Notes: a model not told the origin generated them from the letters alone. Numbered from the stretch's first letter, positions 54,444 through 62,712 are shown. The stretch: 64,000 bases of DNA from Paraburkholderia sp. HP33-1 (GCF_021390595.1 NZ_JAJEJR010000001.1:1364001-1428000), one strand, 5' to 3'. Numbers and translations are program-made.

Positions 54444-55733
54444 CTAGTGGCGCGGTCCAGCGTTCAGCGGCGTCTTCGACGATTGCGCGGCCTGCGCGGT
54501 CAGCTTCTCGCTGCCGGTGTCGTAGCCATTCGTGTAGAGCAGGAAGGCCATCAGGTCGGCGTACTCCTCGTCACTCATCTTGCCGGGATGATCCGCTGGC
54601 ATATTGGTTGACATGTACTGATAGATGCCGCCGATCGTCAGATGCGAGTTCGACGCCGGCGCGAATGCCGGGCCGCTCAACGATGGCGCGGTGTTGCCTT
54701 CGAGCTTCTCGCCGTGGCATTTCGCGCACGAATCGGCATACAGATGTTCGCCGTGCGCGACCTGATCGTGATCGAACGAGGGCGTGTCGGCGCCCGCCGC
54801 AACCTTGATGAAGCCGCCCGCGGCCGGCATGCCGCTCACGTGCCATACGTCCGCGCGCGGCAACGTCTGGGTCGGGCCGTCAAGATAGCGCGCGGGGCTG
54901 CGCACGAGGCTCGCCTGCGAAACGGGCGTGGCCGGGGTAGCCGAGCCAGTCGCGTGGCTGGTCGGCAGCGCCCACTTGCGGGTCAGCGCGGCGAGCCGGC
55001 CGTCGTTGCGCAGGCGCGTGAGCGCGTCGTCGATGCGCTGTTGCAACAACTGTGTGCCGGGCCCAGACGCGAACACGAGATTCCAGTCGGCATAGGGCGA
55101 ATCGGCGACGGCAACGTCGAAGTGCTGCTGTGGATGAGCGTGCCGGTACGCCACCACGGCCGGGTACCAGACGATCGCCCGTTGGGCGCGTCCTTTCGCG
55201 AGTGCGTCGACGGTCAGATCCGAGGTGACTTCCAGATCGAACCGGGCGTTCTTCTGCTGAACCGCGATCAGCTGCGACGGGCTCGACCACGTGGCGGCGA
55301 TGGTGATCTTGCCGTCCGGCGCCGCGACGCTGGCGTTGGTTGCATGGGCGCCGCGCAGCGTGACGCTCACATAGCCCGAGTGCAGATAGCCCTGGGAAAA
55401 GAGCAGGTGCGAGTCGGAGCCGTCGGCCACGCTCGAACGCGGAAAGCCCGCGATCACATCGCAGTTGCGCTGCAGCGATTTCGCGAGTTCGTGAGCGGAG
55501 ATGCCGTCGTCGCCGCCGTCGTCGTCGATGCCGCGCGAGGCGAATGTGGCGGCGACGCCCGCGGTGCTCAACACGGCGCGCGCCACGGATTTATCGAGTT
55601 CAGCCGAGGGGCTGCCGGGCAGCGTGCACACGCGTACGCTGGAGGATGCTTGCGCGGGAGACTTTGCGGCAACATGAGCGGCGCCGGCGACGAGCGCGCT
55701 GGCGAGCGCAACGTGAGTGAGTCGAATGTTCAT
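54444..55733 (-). CDS. Fusion of XoxJ/MxaJ-like binding domain and cytochrome c
   Basis: A 429-residue periplasmic protein with a signal peptide (HVALASALVAGAAHVAA). Residues ~30-260 are a solute-binding domain of the quinoprotein-dehydrogenase-associated type (RVCTLPGSPSAELDKSVARA, ISAHELAKSLQRNCDVIAGF). Residues ~320-410 are a cytochrome c: heme site CAKCH (336-340) with axial Met378 (STNMPADHPGKM). In known methanol systems MxaJ/XoxJ and MxaG/XoxG are separate proteins. The gene follows the PQQ dehydrogenase by 111 bp, so it is the likely partner accepting its electrons. The continuous frame excludes a sequencing join artefact by eye. Confidence 0.9.
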   Translation of the reverse strand: MNIRLTHVALASALVAGAAHVAAKSPAQASSSVRVCTLPGSPSAELDKSVARAVLSTAGVAATFASRGIDDDGGDDGISAHELAKSLQRNCDVIAGFPRSSVADGSDSHLLFSQGYLHSGYVSVTLRGAHATNASVAAPDGKITIAATWSSPSQLIAVQQKNARFDLEVTSDLTVDALAKGRAQRAIVWYPAVVAYRHAHPQQHFDVAVADSPYADWNLVFASGPGTQLLQQRIDDALTRLRNDGRLAALTRKWALPTSHATGSATPATPVSQASLVRSPARYLDGPTQTLPRADVWHVSGMPAAGGFIKVAAGADTPSFDHDQVAHGEHLYADSCAKCHGEKLEGNTAPSLSGPAFAPASNSHLTIGGIYQYMSTNMPADHPGKMSDEEYADLMAFLLYTNGYDTGSEKLTAQAAQSSKTPLNAGPRH

Positions 55734-55844
55734 GATGGTGCGTTCCTGGGATGGCGGGAACACCGCGCCCGCATGGGCTGCGTGCGGGCGCGGAGAGATG
55801 CTACGGCGAGAGTCCGACGCGAAAGACGGTGGTGCGGCGGCTGC

Positions 55845-57572
55845 TCAGCCCCGATCGAGCGCGAACACGTAGAGCGTGCCGCCGCGCGGAACGTCCTTCG
55901 CGACGTCGGCCATCGGGCCGCCCCAGATCGGATTCGCCCCGCCGTAGCCCGCCAGCACGGCCACGTATTCCTTGCCGTCGATTTCGAACACGGAAGGTTG
56001 CGCGACGATGCCGCTCGCGAGTTGCGGGCTCTCCCACAGCACCTTGCCGGTGGACACGTCGAACGCGTACAGATGGCCGTCGAGCGAGCCGCTGAAGGCG
56101 AGGCCGCTGGCTGTCGTGGCGACGCCGCCGTTCCACGGCATCTTGGTCCAGTGGCCCCACAGCTTCTTGCCGGTATTCACGTCGATGGCCTGAAGTTCGC
56201 CATACCCCTGGCTGCCCGGTTCAGGCTGGATCTCAAAGCCTTCGCCGAGGTAGGGCAGGCCCTCCATATAGCTGACCGACTTGCCGGACAGGCTCATGCA
56301 CGCATGCAGCGCGGGCACCACCGCGATGTGCCGCTCGGGATCGTAAGAGACCGACCACCAGTTCTTGCCGCCGAGAAAGCTCGGGCAGGTGTTGATCGTC
56401 GTACCGGCCTTGGGAAACCGGGTTGCGTCCTGCACCGGCTTGCCGTCGGCGGTGTAGCCCGTTACCGAGAGCGCCTTGACGAACGGCTCGGCGTAGATCA
56501 GCTTGCCGGTCTTGCGGTCGATCGCGTGGAAGAAGCCGTTGCGGTCGGCGTGAATGATGGCGTCATACTGCTTGCCCTTGTAGCTGATGCTGGCAAGCAC
56601 CGGCGTATTCACGCCGTCGTAGTCCCACGTGTCGTTACTCGTGTACTGGTAGTGCCACTTCAGGTCGCCGTTCTTCGGATTGAGCGCGAGCAATGAATCT
56701 GAGTACAGATTGTCGCCGGGACGCAGTGCGGCGAGCCACGGCCCCGGATTGCCGACACCCCAGTACAGCGTTTGCGTCGCCGCGTCGTAGGTGCCGGTCA
56801 GCCACGCCGCTCCGCCGCCATGTTCCTGCATGCCGTCGGGCCACGTGTTGCTGCCTTTCTCACCGGCACTCGGGATCGTGTAGCGCTTCCAAAGAATCGA
56901 GCCGTCGTCGGGATTGAGGGCGGCGATATAACCGCGAATCCCATATTCACCGCCCGACGTACCCACCACGATCGCGCCGTCGAGCGCGAGCGGCGCAAGC
57001 GAGAAAGCGTAGCCGAGTCCCGGCTCGAACATCTGCTTCTTCCAGACGAGATTGCCGCTCTGTGCGTCGAGCGCGGCCACTTCGCCGCTCAGCATCGCCA
57101 CGTAGACGTTCTTGCCATACAGCGCGACGCCGCGATTCACCACGTCGCAGCAGGCGGTCTTGAACGATTCCGCGCCGAGCCTCGGCTCGTATTTCCAGAG
57201 CTGCGTGCCGGTTTTCGCATCGAAAGCATAGACGTTGTCTTTCGGCGTACTGACGAAAAGGTAGCTGCCGTTGACGATCGGCGTTGCCTCGAAGCCTTGC
57301 TTGAGATCCGCCGGGAACTGATAGCTCCAGGCCTGTTTGAGCCCGGCGACGTTCGATGCATCAATCTGCTTCAGAGGTGAATGCGACTGGCCGCTGTAAC
57401 TGCGGTAGTAGGTGAGCCAGCCCGGGTCGCTCTGTGCTTGCGAGAGCCGCTCGTAGGTCACGTCGGGATAGTCCGGGGCGGCGTTCACCGGAGCCACGTT
57501 CAGTGCCATCGCAAGCGCGATGCTCGCTCCATAGACAGGCAGCCAGCCTGCGGCGGGCGCAAGGTTCTTCAT
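55845..57572 (-). CDS. PQQ-dependent alcohol dehydrogenase, lanthanide-type signature
   Basis: A 575-residue eight-blade propeller quinoprotein with a signal peptide (ALAMALNVAPVNA). Active-site features: adjacent cysteines Cys141-Cys142 (TACCDVV), metal ligands Glu209 (GGEYG) and Asn275 (GVGNPGPW), catalytic Asp317 and an extra Asp319 in WDYDG. The second aspartate two residues after the catalytic one is the marker of lanthanide-dependent enzymes (XoxF, ExaF/PedH); calcium enzymes carry Ala, Ser or Thr there. Trp-docking repeats (GxLxW) recur. No fused cytochrome is present. A sigma-54 promoter lies 87-102 bp upstream. Substrate is probably an alcohol or aldehyde. Confidence 0.92.
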   Translation of the reverse strand: MKNLAPAAGWLPVYGASIALAMALNVAPVNAAPDYPDVTYERLSQAQSDPGWLTYYRSYSGQSHSPLKQIDASNVAGLKQAWSYQFPADLKQGFEATPIVNGSYLFVSTPKDNVYAFDAKTGTQLWKYEPRLGAESFKTACCDVVNRGVALYGKNVYVAMLSGEVAALDAQSGNLVWKKQMFEPGLGYAFSLAPLALDGAIVVGTSGGEYGIRGYIAALNPDDGSILWKRYTIPSAGEKGSNTWPDGMQEHGGGAAWLTGTYDAATQTLYWGVGNPGPWLAALRPGDNLYSDSLLALNPKNGDLKWHYQYTSNDTWDYDGVNTPVLASISYKGKQYDAIIHADRNGFFHAIDRKTGKLIYAEPFVKALSVTGYTADGKPVQDATRFPKAGTTINTCPSFLGGKNWWSVSYDPERHIAVVPALHACMSLSGKSVSYMEGLPYLGEGFEIQPEPGSQGYGELQAIDVNTGKKLWGHWTKMPWNGGVATTASGLAFSGSLDGHLYAFDVSTGKVLWESPQLASGIVAQPSVFEIDGKEYVAVLAGYGGANPIWGGPMADVAKDVPRGGTLYVFALDRG

Positions 57573-57658
57573 AGTCGTCTCCTGAGTGTTTGTCGATGCA
57601 GTGCCGGGAGAGGCGTCGCCCTTTTTGCGCTGTGTCAATCCGGCTGCGCTGTCGTTAC

Positions 57659-57674
57659 TGCAAGTCACATGCCA
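57659..57674 (-). promoter_or_regulatory. Sigma-54 (-24/-12) promoter of the PQQ dehydrogenase operon
   Basis: On the minus strand TGGCATGTGACTTGCA matches the TGGCAC-N5-TTGCA consensus with exact GG-N10-GC spacing. It ends 87 bp before the dehydrogenase ATG. The divergent neighbour is a sigma-54 activator, which supports the call. The rest of 57573-58007 holds only regulatory sites and no gene. Confidence 0.85.
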
Positions 57675-57749
57675 TTTGCGCGAGCGAGTCCGCACGGGCG
57701 GCGCGCCTGAAAAGTGCGATTGGCGGCATTGCCCGCGCGGCGCTCCATG

Positions 57750-57766
57750 TGTTGCATCCCGGTACA
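57750..57766. promoter_or_regulatory. Candidate activator site 1 (TGT-N11-ACA)
   Basis: TGTTGCATCCCGGTACA, about 76 bp upstream of the -24/-12 element. It shares GTGTTGCATCCCG with a site before pqqA (60049-60061). Confidence 0.6.
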
Positions 57767-57781
57767 ACCGGGGCGATGAGG

Positions 57782-57798
57782 TGTTGAGAAAAATGACA
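57782..57798. promoter_or_regulatory. Candidate activator site 2 (TGT-N11-ACA)
   Basis: TGTTGAGAAAAATGACA, 32 bp (three helical turns) from site 1 and on the same face of the DNA. Its left half (TGTTGAG) equals the reverse-strand left half of the site at 60071-60087. Confidence 0.6.
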
Positions 57799-58007
57799 GT
57801 TGCAGCGCTGCCGCGCCGGGAACGGCCGAAAGATTGCGGGCCATGTGCAACTCGGGGTGAGTCCGCATGTCGCGGCGCGCATCAATTTGCGGTAATACAG
57901 CCTCTCCGGTCTGCGTGGATGCGGCCGTTCAAACCAGGTGGCCCGGAGCTTGCTTAAGAGGACAGGGAAAAGCTTGGCAAGGTACCCGGCTTTCCAGGAG
58001 GGAGACA

Positions 58008-59993
58008 ATGCGCGATGACGTTCACCCGGCCGCGACTCAGACGGCCGTACGGTCCAATGACTCGCCCGCGCCGGCCATTCAGAAAGCGCACGAACGGTCC
58101 GAAACGTTTGGTCTGTGCGCGTCGGCGCGTCCGGACTACGAAGTGCTTTCGAACGCGGGACTCGAACTCAACCGCGAGCAGAACCGGGTGTTATGCGCGC
58201 ACGCAATGCCGGTGATGGAGACGCTGCACGAACAGATCGCCAACACCCAGAGCATGATCGTGTTGACCAATGCCGAAGGGCTGATTCTCCATTCGATCGG
58301 CGACGACGACTTCCTCGCGCGCGCGGAAAAAGTGGCGCTGCGGCCCGGCGCGAACTGGGCCGAGGACCGCCAGGGCACCAATGCGATCGGTACGGCGCTA
58401 GCCGAGCGGTGCGCGATGGTCGTGCATGGGGACCAGCACTACCTGGCGGCAAACCGCTTCCTGACCTGCTCGAGCGTGCCGATTCTCGATCCGTATGGCG
58501 ACGCGATCGGTGTGCTCGACGTGACGGGTGACTACCGCAGCTACCATCAGCACACGATGGCGCTCGCGAAGATGTCGGTGCAGATGATCGAGAATCATCT
58601 CTTCACGACCACCTTCCACGAAACGCTGCAAGTGTCCTTCCATAGTCGTCCTGAGTTTCTGGGCACGCTCATGGAAGGCATCGTGGCGTTTACGAGTGAT
58701 GGACGCTTTCTCTCGGCTAACCGGAGTGCCCAGTTCCAGCTCGGCATGTCGCTCGCCGCGCTGCGCGCGCATACGCTCTCGTCGCTGTTCCAGACCACGA
58801 GCGCGCAACTGATCGATCGCGCGCGCGTGAGCCTCGACCCGCACCTGATGCTCAACGTCAGCAGCGGCGCGCTCGTCTGCGCGCGTGTGCAGTTCAGGCG
58901 GGCGTCGCTGGCCGAAGGCAGCCGCCCGGCCGCCGGGCGCGACGGCGCGCGCGCGGTGACGCGCGAGGATCCGACGCAGACGGCCGCCGGGCTCTCGCGC
59001 CTGAGCTATCTCGACACGGGCGACCCGCAGGTCGCCGCCGTCATTGCCAAGGTCAAAAGGGTGATTGGCAAGGACATTCCGATCCTGATCAACGGCGAGA
59101 CCGGCACGGGCAAGGAGTTGCTCGCACAGGCGATCCACAACGATTCGCCGCGGCACGCCGGGCCATTCGTGGCGGTCAACTGTGCATCGATTCCGGAGAC
59201 GCTGATCGAATCCGAGCTGTTCGGCTACGAGGAGGGCGCATTCACCGGGGCACGGCGCAAGGGCGCGATCGGCAAGCTGTTGCAGGCGAACGGCGGTACG
59301 CTGTTTCTCGACGAGATCGGCGACATGCCGTACGCGCTGCAAGTCCGGCTGCTGCGCGTGCTGCAGGAACGCATCGTCAACCCGCTCGGCTCGACGAGGA
59401 GCATTGCGGTGGACGTCGCGATCATCTGCGCGACGCACCGTGACCTGCGCGAGATGATCACGCAGAACCGCTTTCGCGAAGATCTCTACTACCGGCTCAA
59501 TGGCCTCGTGGTACGTCTGCCGCGGCTGCGCGACCGTACGGATCTGGCGGTCGTGATCCAGAAGATGTTGCTGCGCGAATCGATCGCTTGCGCGAAAGGG
59601 CGGCCGCTTCGCGTCGCGCCCGATGTCATGGCGATGTTCGAGCGCTGTCGATGGCCGGGCAACTTCCGGCAGCTCGGCAACCTGTTGCGCACGGCGGCGG
59701 CGATGGTCGAAGAAGACGGCGAGATCCGGAGCGAGCACTTGCCCGATGACTTCTTCGATGACCTGCGCTGCGGCATTGCGCAGAACTGCACGATGGAGGC
59801 GCCGAGCGCGGCCAGTGCGTTCGTGCCGGAGTGCGCGCGCCTGCAGGACGTGACGGTTTCGGTGATTGCCGCTGCGCTTGCGCGACATGGCGGCAACGTT
59901 TCGGCGGCCGCGCGCGAGCTCGGCGTGTCGCGCAACATGATCTACCGCAAGATGCCCGCCGTCGAGCTGGGTCGTGCCGTGGACGACTTCTGA
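58008..59993 (+). CDS. AcoR-like sigma-54-dependent activator
   Basis: A 661-residue enhancer-binding protein. Residues ~60-210 are a GAF-type sensor (SMIVLTNAEGLILHSIGDD, GTNAIGTALAERCAM). Residues ~335-575 are the AAA+ domain with Walker A GETGTGKE (363-370), the sigma-54 contact loop GAFTGA (410-415) and LFLDEIGDM. The C-terminus has a Fis-type HTH (GGNVSAAARELGVSRNMIYRK). The ATG at 58008 follows AGGAGGGAG. AcoR-type proteins sense acetoin, alcohols or aldehydes. Divergent from the PQQ dehydrogenase and upstream of pqqA. Confidence 0.94.
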   Translation: MRDDVHPAATQTAVRSNDSPAPAIQKAHERSETFGLCASARPDYEVLSNAGLELNREQNRVLCAHAMPVMETLHEQIANTQSMIVLTNAEGLILHSIGDDDFLARAEKVALRPGANWAEDRQGTNAIGTALAERCAMVVHGDQHYLAANRFLTCSSVPILDPYGDAIGVLDVTGDYRSYHQHTMALAKMSVQMIENHLFTTTFHETLQVSFHSRPEFLGTLMEGIVAFTSDGRFLSANRSAQFQLGMSLAALRAHTLSSLFQTTSAQLIDRARVSLDPHLMLNVSSGALVCARVQFRRASLAEGSRPAAGRDGARAVTREDPTQTAAGLSRLSYLDTGDPQVAAVIAKVKRVIGKDIPILINGETGTGKELLAQAIHNDSPRHAGPFVAVNCASIPETLIESELFGYEEGAFTGARRKGAIGKLLQANGGTLFLDEIGDMPYALQVRLLRVLQERIVNPLGSTRSIAVDVAIICATHRDLREMITQNRFREDLYYRLNGLVVRLPRLRDRTDLAVVIQKMLLRESIACAKGRPLRVAPDVMAMFERCRWPGNFRQLGNLLRTAAAMVEEDGEIRSEHLPDDFFDDLRCGIAQNCTMEAPSAASAFVPECARLQDVTVSVIAAALARHGGNVSAAARELGVSRNMIYRKMPAVELGRAVDDF

Positions 59994-60049
59994 GTCAAGC
60001 GGGCCGTTCTCCTCAGCACACCAGTTTGACCCGCGTGCTGTCACACCCG

Positions 60050-60066
60050 TGTTGCATCCCGCAGCA
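60050..60066. promoter_or_regulatory. Degenerate activator site upstream of pqqA
   Basis: TGTTGCATCCCGCAGCA, half a match to TGT-N11-ACA, but its GTGTTGCATCCCG is identical to site 1 before the dehydrogenase. It lies 21 bp (two turns) from the next site. Confidence 0.5.
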
Positions 60067-60070
60067 GCGG

Positions 60071-60087
60071 TGTTCCAAAACTCAACA
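60071..60087. promoter_or_regulatory. Candidate activator site upstream of pqqA (TGT-N11-ACA)
   Basis: TGTTCCAAAACTCAACA within GTGTT-N9-AACAC, a 5-bp-arm palindrome. It lies about 130 bp upstream of the second -24/-12 promoter, a usual distance for enhancer sites. The rest of 59994-60295 contains no gene. Confidence 0.6.
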
Positions 60088-60215
60088 CTGCAACTTTCCC
60101 GAACGCGTCGTGCGGCGACGCGTTCGTGCTGCGTCGGGCGGAAAATTGATGATGTCGTTACCCGCACCTCCGCGAAGACTCGTGCGCGAGACAAACGCGA
60201 CTTGCGTATCGACAT

Positions 60216-60231
60216 CGGCATGTCGTTTGCT
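60216..60231 (+). promoter_or_regulatory. Sigma-54 (-24/-12) promoter of pqqA
   Basis: CGGCATGTCGTTTGCT has GG and GC exactly ten bases apart (GG at 60217-60218, GC at 60229-60230) and the TTGCT -12 block. The start of transcription would be near 60242, about 54 bp before the pqqA ATG. Confidence 0.8.
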
Positions 60232-60295
60232 TTGAAGAGAACGACCGCCCATCAAGTGCGGTTTTTCCATCCAATCGCAATCAAGGAGACACGCC

Positions 60296-60370
60296 ATGCA
60301 ATGGATCATCCCGTCGTACACCGAGGTGCGTTTCGGCTTTGAAGTCACGATGTATATCGCCAATCGCTAA
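60296..60370 (+). CDS. pqqA: PqqA, coenzyme PQQ precursor peptide
   Basis: A 24-residue peptide starting MQWIIPSYTE and ending EVTMYIANR. Glu16 and Tyr20, the two residues that are cross-linked to form PQQ, are in the conserved E-x3-Y frame. AAGGAG lies 8 bp before the ATG. In most genomes it is followed by pqqB, C, D and E; here pqqD follows after about 150 bp, and B, C and E are not found in the window. Confidence 0.95.
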   Translation: MQWIIPSYTEVRFGFEVTMYIANR

Positions 60371-60402
60371 GCGGGCTGCGGCGTGCCGCACGCGGTGCCC
60401 GA

Positions 60403-60524
60403 GTGGCGCCCGGGGCGGCACACGCGATCAACGACCATGAAAATCAAGACTCTTCGCCGGCCTTGCACGATACGGCCTGGGCGCCGGCGCAACTCGATGC
60501 GCTCGAAAGGGCGTGGCCTCCATG
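60403..60524 (+). pseudogene. Short frame between pqqA and pqqD, possible remnant
   Basis: An open frame without an ATG runs from the pqqA stop to a TGA at 60522-60524 that overlaps the pqqD ATG (ATGA). Its last 20 codons read HDTAWAPAQLDALERAWPP, which looks protein-like. It sits where pqqC normally ends. A GTG at 60403 could start a 40-residue peptide. I cannot show that it is a pqqC remnant. Confidence 0.35.
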
Positions 60525-60803
60525 AACACGCGTGACCCGGCCGGCGGCGTGCCGCTGCGCCCGCGCCTGCGCAGCATCTTCCGCTTGCAGTGGGAAGCGG
60601 CGCAGGGCGCCTACGTGCTGCTCTATCCCGAAGGGATGGTGAAGCTCAATAGGAGCGCAGGCGCGATTCTCGCGCGTTGCGACGGAGAGCACGAGCTCGA
60701 CGAAATCATCGGCGAACTGGAACGGCTTTTCAGCACGTCCGAACTTGCGCCCGACGTCTACCGGTTTCTCGATCACGCGCGGCTGCGTGGCTGGCTGGAC
60801 TGA
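60522..60803 (+). CDS. pqqD: PqqD, PqqA peptide chaperone
   Basis: A 93-residue PqqD that binds PqqA and presents it to the radical-SAM enzyme PqqE. Landmarks are PRLRSIFRLQWEAAQGAYVLLYPEG, KLNRSAGAILARCDGEHELDEII and LDHARLRGWLD. I chose the ATG at 60522, which overlaps the preceding frame, over the GTG three codons upstream. No pqqE follows; the next gene is unrelated. Confidence 0.93.
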   Translation: MNTRDPAGGVPLRPRLRSIFRLQWEAAQGAYVLLYPEGMVKLNRSAGAILARCDGEHELDEIIGELERLFSTSELAPDVYRFLDHARLRGWLD

Positions 60804-60936
60804 CATGTGATCGTAGCGGCTTCATTTGAATTTCATCGCAAGAAACGGGGGGCAGTCAGACACGTCGGCATCTATCGTTCATTCCAGGCGGAGCAATTGG
60901 GCTGCGCCGTTTGTCACGATCAGGAAGGAGTCGAAC

Positions 60937-61386
60937 ATGTCGAAGGAAGATGACAACAAGGCGATCGTAGGCCGCTGGTTCACGAGTCTCTGGGGTGAGA
61001 ATTGCGATCTCGGCATCGTCGACGAGCTCGCCGCACCGGACATGCTGTTCAAGTATTCGCTGCACGAGCCGCGCCGTGGCCGCGAAGACATCAAGGAGTA
61101 CATGACCGATTTCCGCGCAGCTTTCCCGGACCTCAATTTCCAGGGCGTTGCGGAACTCATCGCTGAAGGTGACTACGTCGTCGCTCAATGGGAAGGCGGC
61201 GGCACGCATACGGGGCCGGCTTTCAGCGACTTTCTCGCCGGAGCGCTGCCGGCGGCGACGGGCCGCAAGATGCACTTCACCGGCACCACGGTGCTGCGTC
61301 TGAAGGACGGCCAGATTGCCGAAGAGCTCGGTCTCGATGACGGTGTGACTGCTCTTACGCAACTGGGACTGATGAAAACGGTCTGA
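60937..61386 (+). CDS. Ester-cyclase / SnoaL-like NTF2 protein
   Basis: A 149-residue SnoaL-family protein: KAIVGRWFTSLWGENCDLGIVDEL, GREDIKEYMTDFRAAFPDLNF, VAQWEGGGTHTGPAF and FTGTTVLRLKDGQIAEELGLDD, the pattern of predicted ester cyclases. The ATG at 60937 follows AAGGAG. It lies 133 bp after pqqD on the same strand; a functional tie is not shown. Confidence 0.88.
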   Translation: MSKEDDNKAIVGRWFTSLWGENCDLGIVDELAAPDMLFKYSLHEPRRGREDIKEYMTDFRAAFPDLNFQGVAELIAEGDYVVAQWEGGGTHTGPAFSDFLAGALPAATGRKMHFTGTTVLRLKDGQIAEELGLDDGVTALTQLGLMKTV

Positions 61387-61470
61387 GTGGCTATCGGGGC
61401 AGCAGGTTGCGGAAAGTTTCCAGATTCCACGTCGCTTCACCGATGCTCTCACGGCGAAGCGGCTGGAGGA

Positions 61471-62217
61471 TCATATGAAACTCACGCCTCCGTTGACGGG
61501 GATCGTCTGGCCCGTGACGAACCCGTTGCCGACGACCATCAGCACGACCTGTGCGACCTCGTCCACATCGCCGAGCCGACCCACCGGCAGCCGCTCCGCG
61601 ACGTTCGCGGCCTTCAGTGGCGCGGCCATTTCCGTGTCGATCGGTCCCGGCGCCACCGCATTGACGGTAATCCCTTCGCGCCCGAGTCGCGCTGCATACC
61701 CGCGTGTCAGACCCTCGATGCCCGCCTTCGAGGCGTTGTAGTGAACGCCGACCAGGCCGGCACCCCGTGCGGCGGCTGACGAGAGGTTGACAATGCGGCC
61801 CCAGCGACGTGCGCGCATGCCTGGCAACACCGCCTGCGTACACAGAAACACCGACTTCAGGTTGACGGCAAGCGTCCGGTCGAATTCCGCTTCCGTGAGA
61901 TTGTCGAGGTCGAAGAAAGCACCAATGCCGGCGTTGTTCACGAGTACGTCGACGACCCCGAGACGGTCTTCCACCTCCCCGATCATTCTCTTGACGTCAT
62001 CTCCAACCGATACGTCGGCGCGCACGGCAATCGCACGGCCCCTGGCGCTCTCGATTTCAGCAACGACCTGGGCGGCTTCATCGCCTCGCTGCCGGTAGTT
62101 GACGGCGACTGCCGCGCCAGCTGAAGCAAGCGAGATGGCAATCGCGCGTCCGATTCCTCGCGAACTGCCAGTCACCAGGGCGACTCGATTGTTGAGATCG
62201 GGTGATAGAGCCGACAC
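61471..62217 (-). CDS. Short-chain dehydrogenase/reductase
   Basis: A 248-residue SDR of the FabG-like type: VALVTGSSRGIGRAIA, NNAGIGAF and the active site YNASKAGIEG. I chose the GTG at 62217 because GGAGGT sits 5 bp before it; the longer frame upstream has no SDR features. It follows the monooxygenase gene on the same strand (116 bp), so the two probably share the MarR-controlled promoter. Confidence 0.9.
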   Translation of the reverse strand: MSALSPDLNNRVALVTGSSRGIGRAIAISLASAGAAVAVNYRQRGDEAAQVVAEIESARGRAIAVRADVSVGDDVKRMIGEVEDRLGVVDVLVNNAGIGAFFDLDNLTEAEFDRTLAVNLKSVFLCTQAVLPGMRARRWGRIVNLSSAAARGAGLVGVHYNASKAGIEGLTRGYAARLGREGITVNAVAPGPIDTEMAAPLKAANVAERLPVGRLGDVDEVAQVVLMVVGNGFVTGQTIPVNGGVSFI

Positions 62218-62333
62218 GAAGACCTCCAGTCCCGAAGAAGATGAAACGTCCGGCGGCGGCAGCGCCAACGGCGTAGCGTCGCTGACCGAAACATTACTCC
62301 TATTGGCCGGGTTCTTCCTGTTCGATGCGATCG

Positions 62334-62702
62334 CTAAGCGACGCACACGCCCGGAACGGCGACCTTCTGAAACAGGTGTGGAGATGCAACGGCAGTTGAC
62401 GGATAGGCGGATATCTTCGATCTGAACTCCGGATGCGTGAACGCAGCTCTGAAATGAGCAGTCGATTCCCAGATCGCGTAGTTGAGGTAGGTCACACTTT
62501 CGCCGATGGCCCGATGCAGTTGGGTAGAAATGAACCCCGGTTGCTGTTTCATGAATTGGGCGTCGTCCTGCCATGTCCGTAGAAAATCCTGTTCATCAGC
62601 TTGATCGAGCGTGAAGATATTCACGAGCACGACGGGCGCGGCATCGACGGCGAGCTGACGGTCGATGGGGAAGTTGGGGTCCAGCGGGCGCAAGATTGTC
62701 AT
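62334..62702 (-). CDS. Antibiotic-biosynthesis-monooxygenase (ABM) domain protein
   Basis: A 122-residue ABM-fold protein: APVVLVNIFTLDQADEQDFLRTW, QQPGFISTQLHRAIGESVTYLNYAIWES and FRAAFTHPEFRSKI. Members oxidise small aromatic compounds without cofactor or are quinol-type monooxygenases. I chose the ATG at 62702. The operator palindrome overlaps its start region, so the divergent MarR protein probably represses it. Confidence 0.87.
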   Translation of the reverse strand: MTILRPLDPNFPIDRQLAVDAAPVVLVNIFTLDQADEQDFLRTWQDDAQFMKQQPGFISTQLHRAIGESVTYLNYAIWESTAHFRAAFTHPEFRSKISAYPSTAVASPHLFQKVAVPGVCVA

Positions 62703-62712
62703 GACAAATCTC

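Noticed and set aside
54642..56696. 684-codon plus-strand frame
   Set aside because: Antisense to the cytochrome fusion and PQQ dehydrogenase genes; Arg/Ala/His-rich composition is typical of shadow frames in GC-rich DNA.
58398..60221. 607-codon minus-strand frame
   Set aside because: Antisense to the sigma-54 activator, with shadow-like composition and no motifs.
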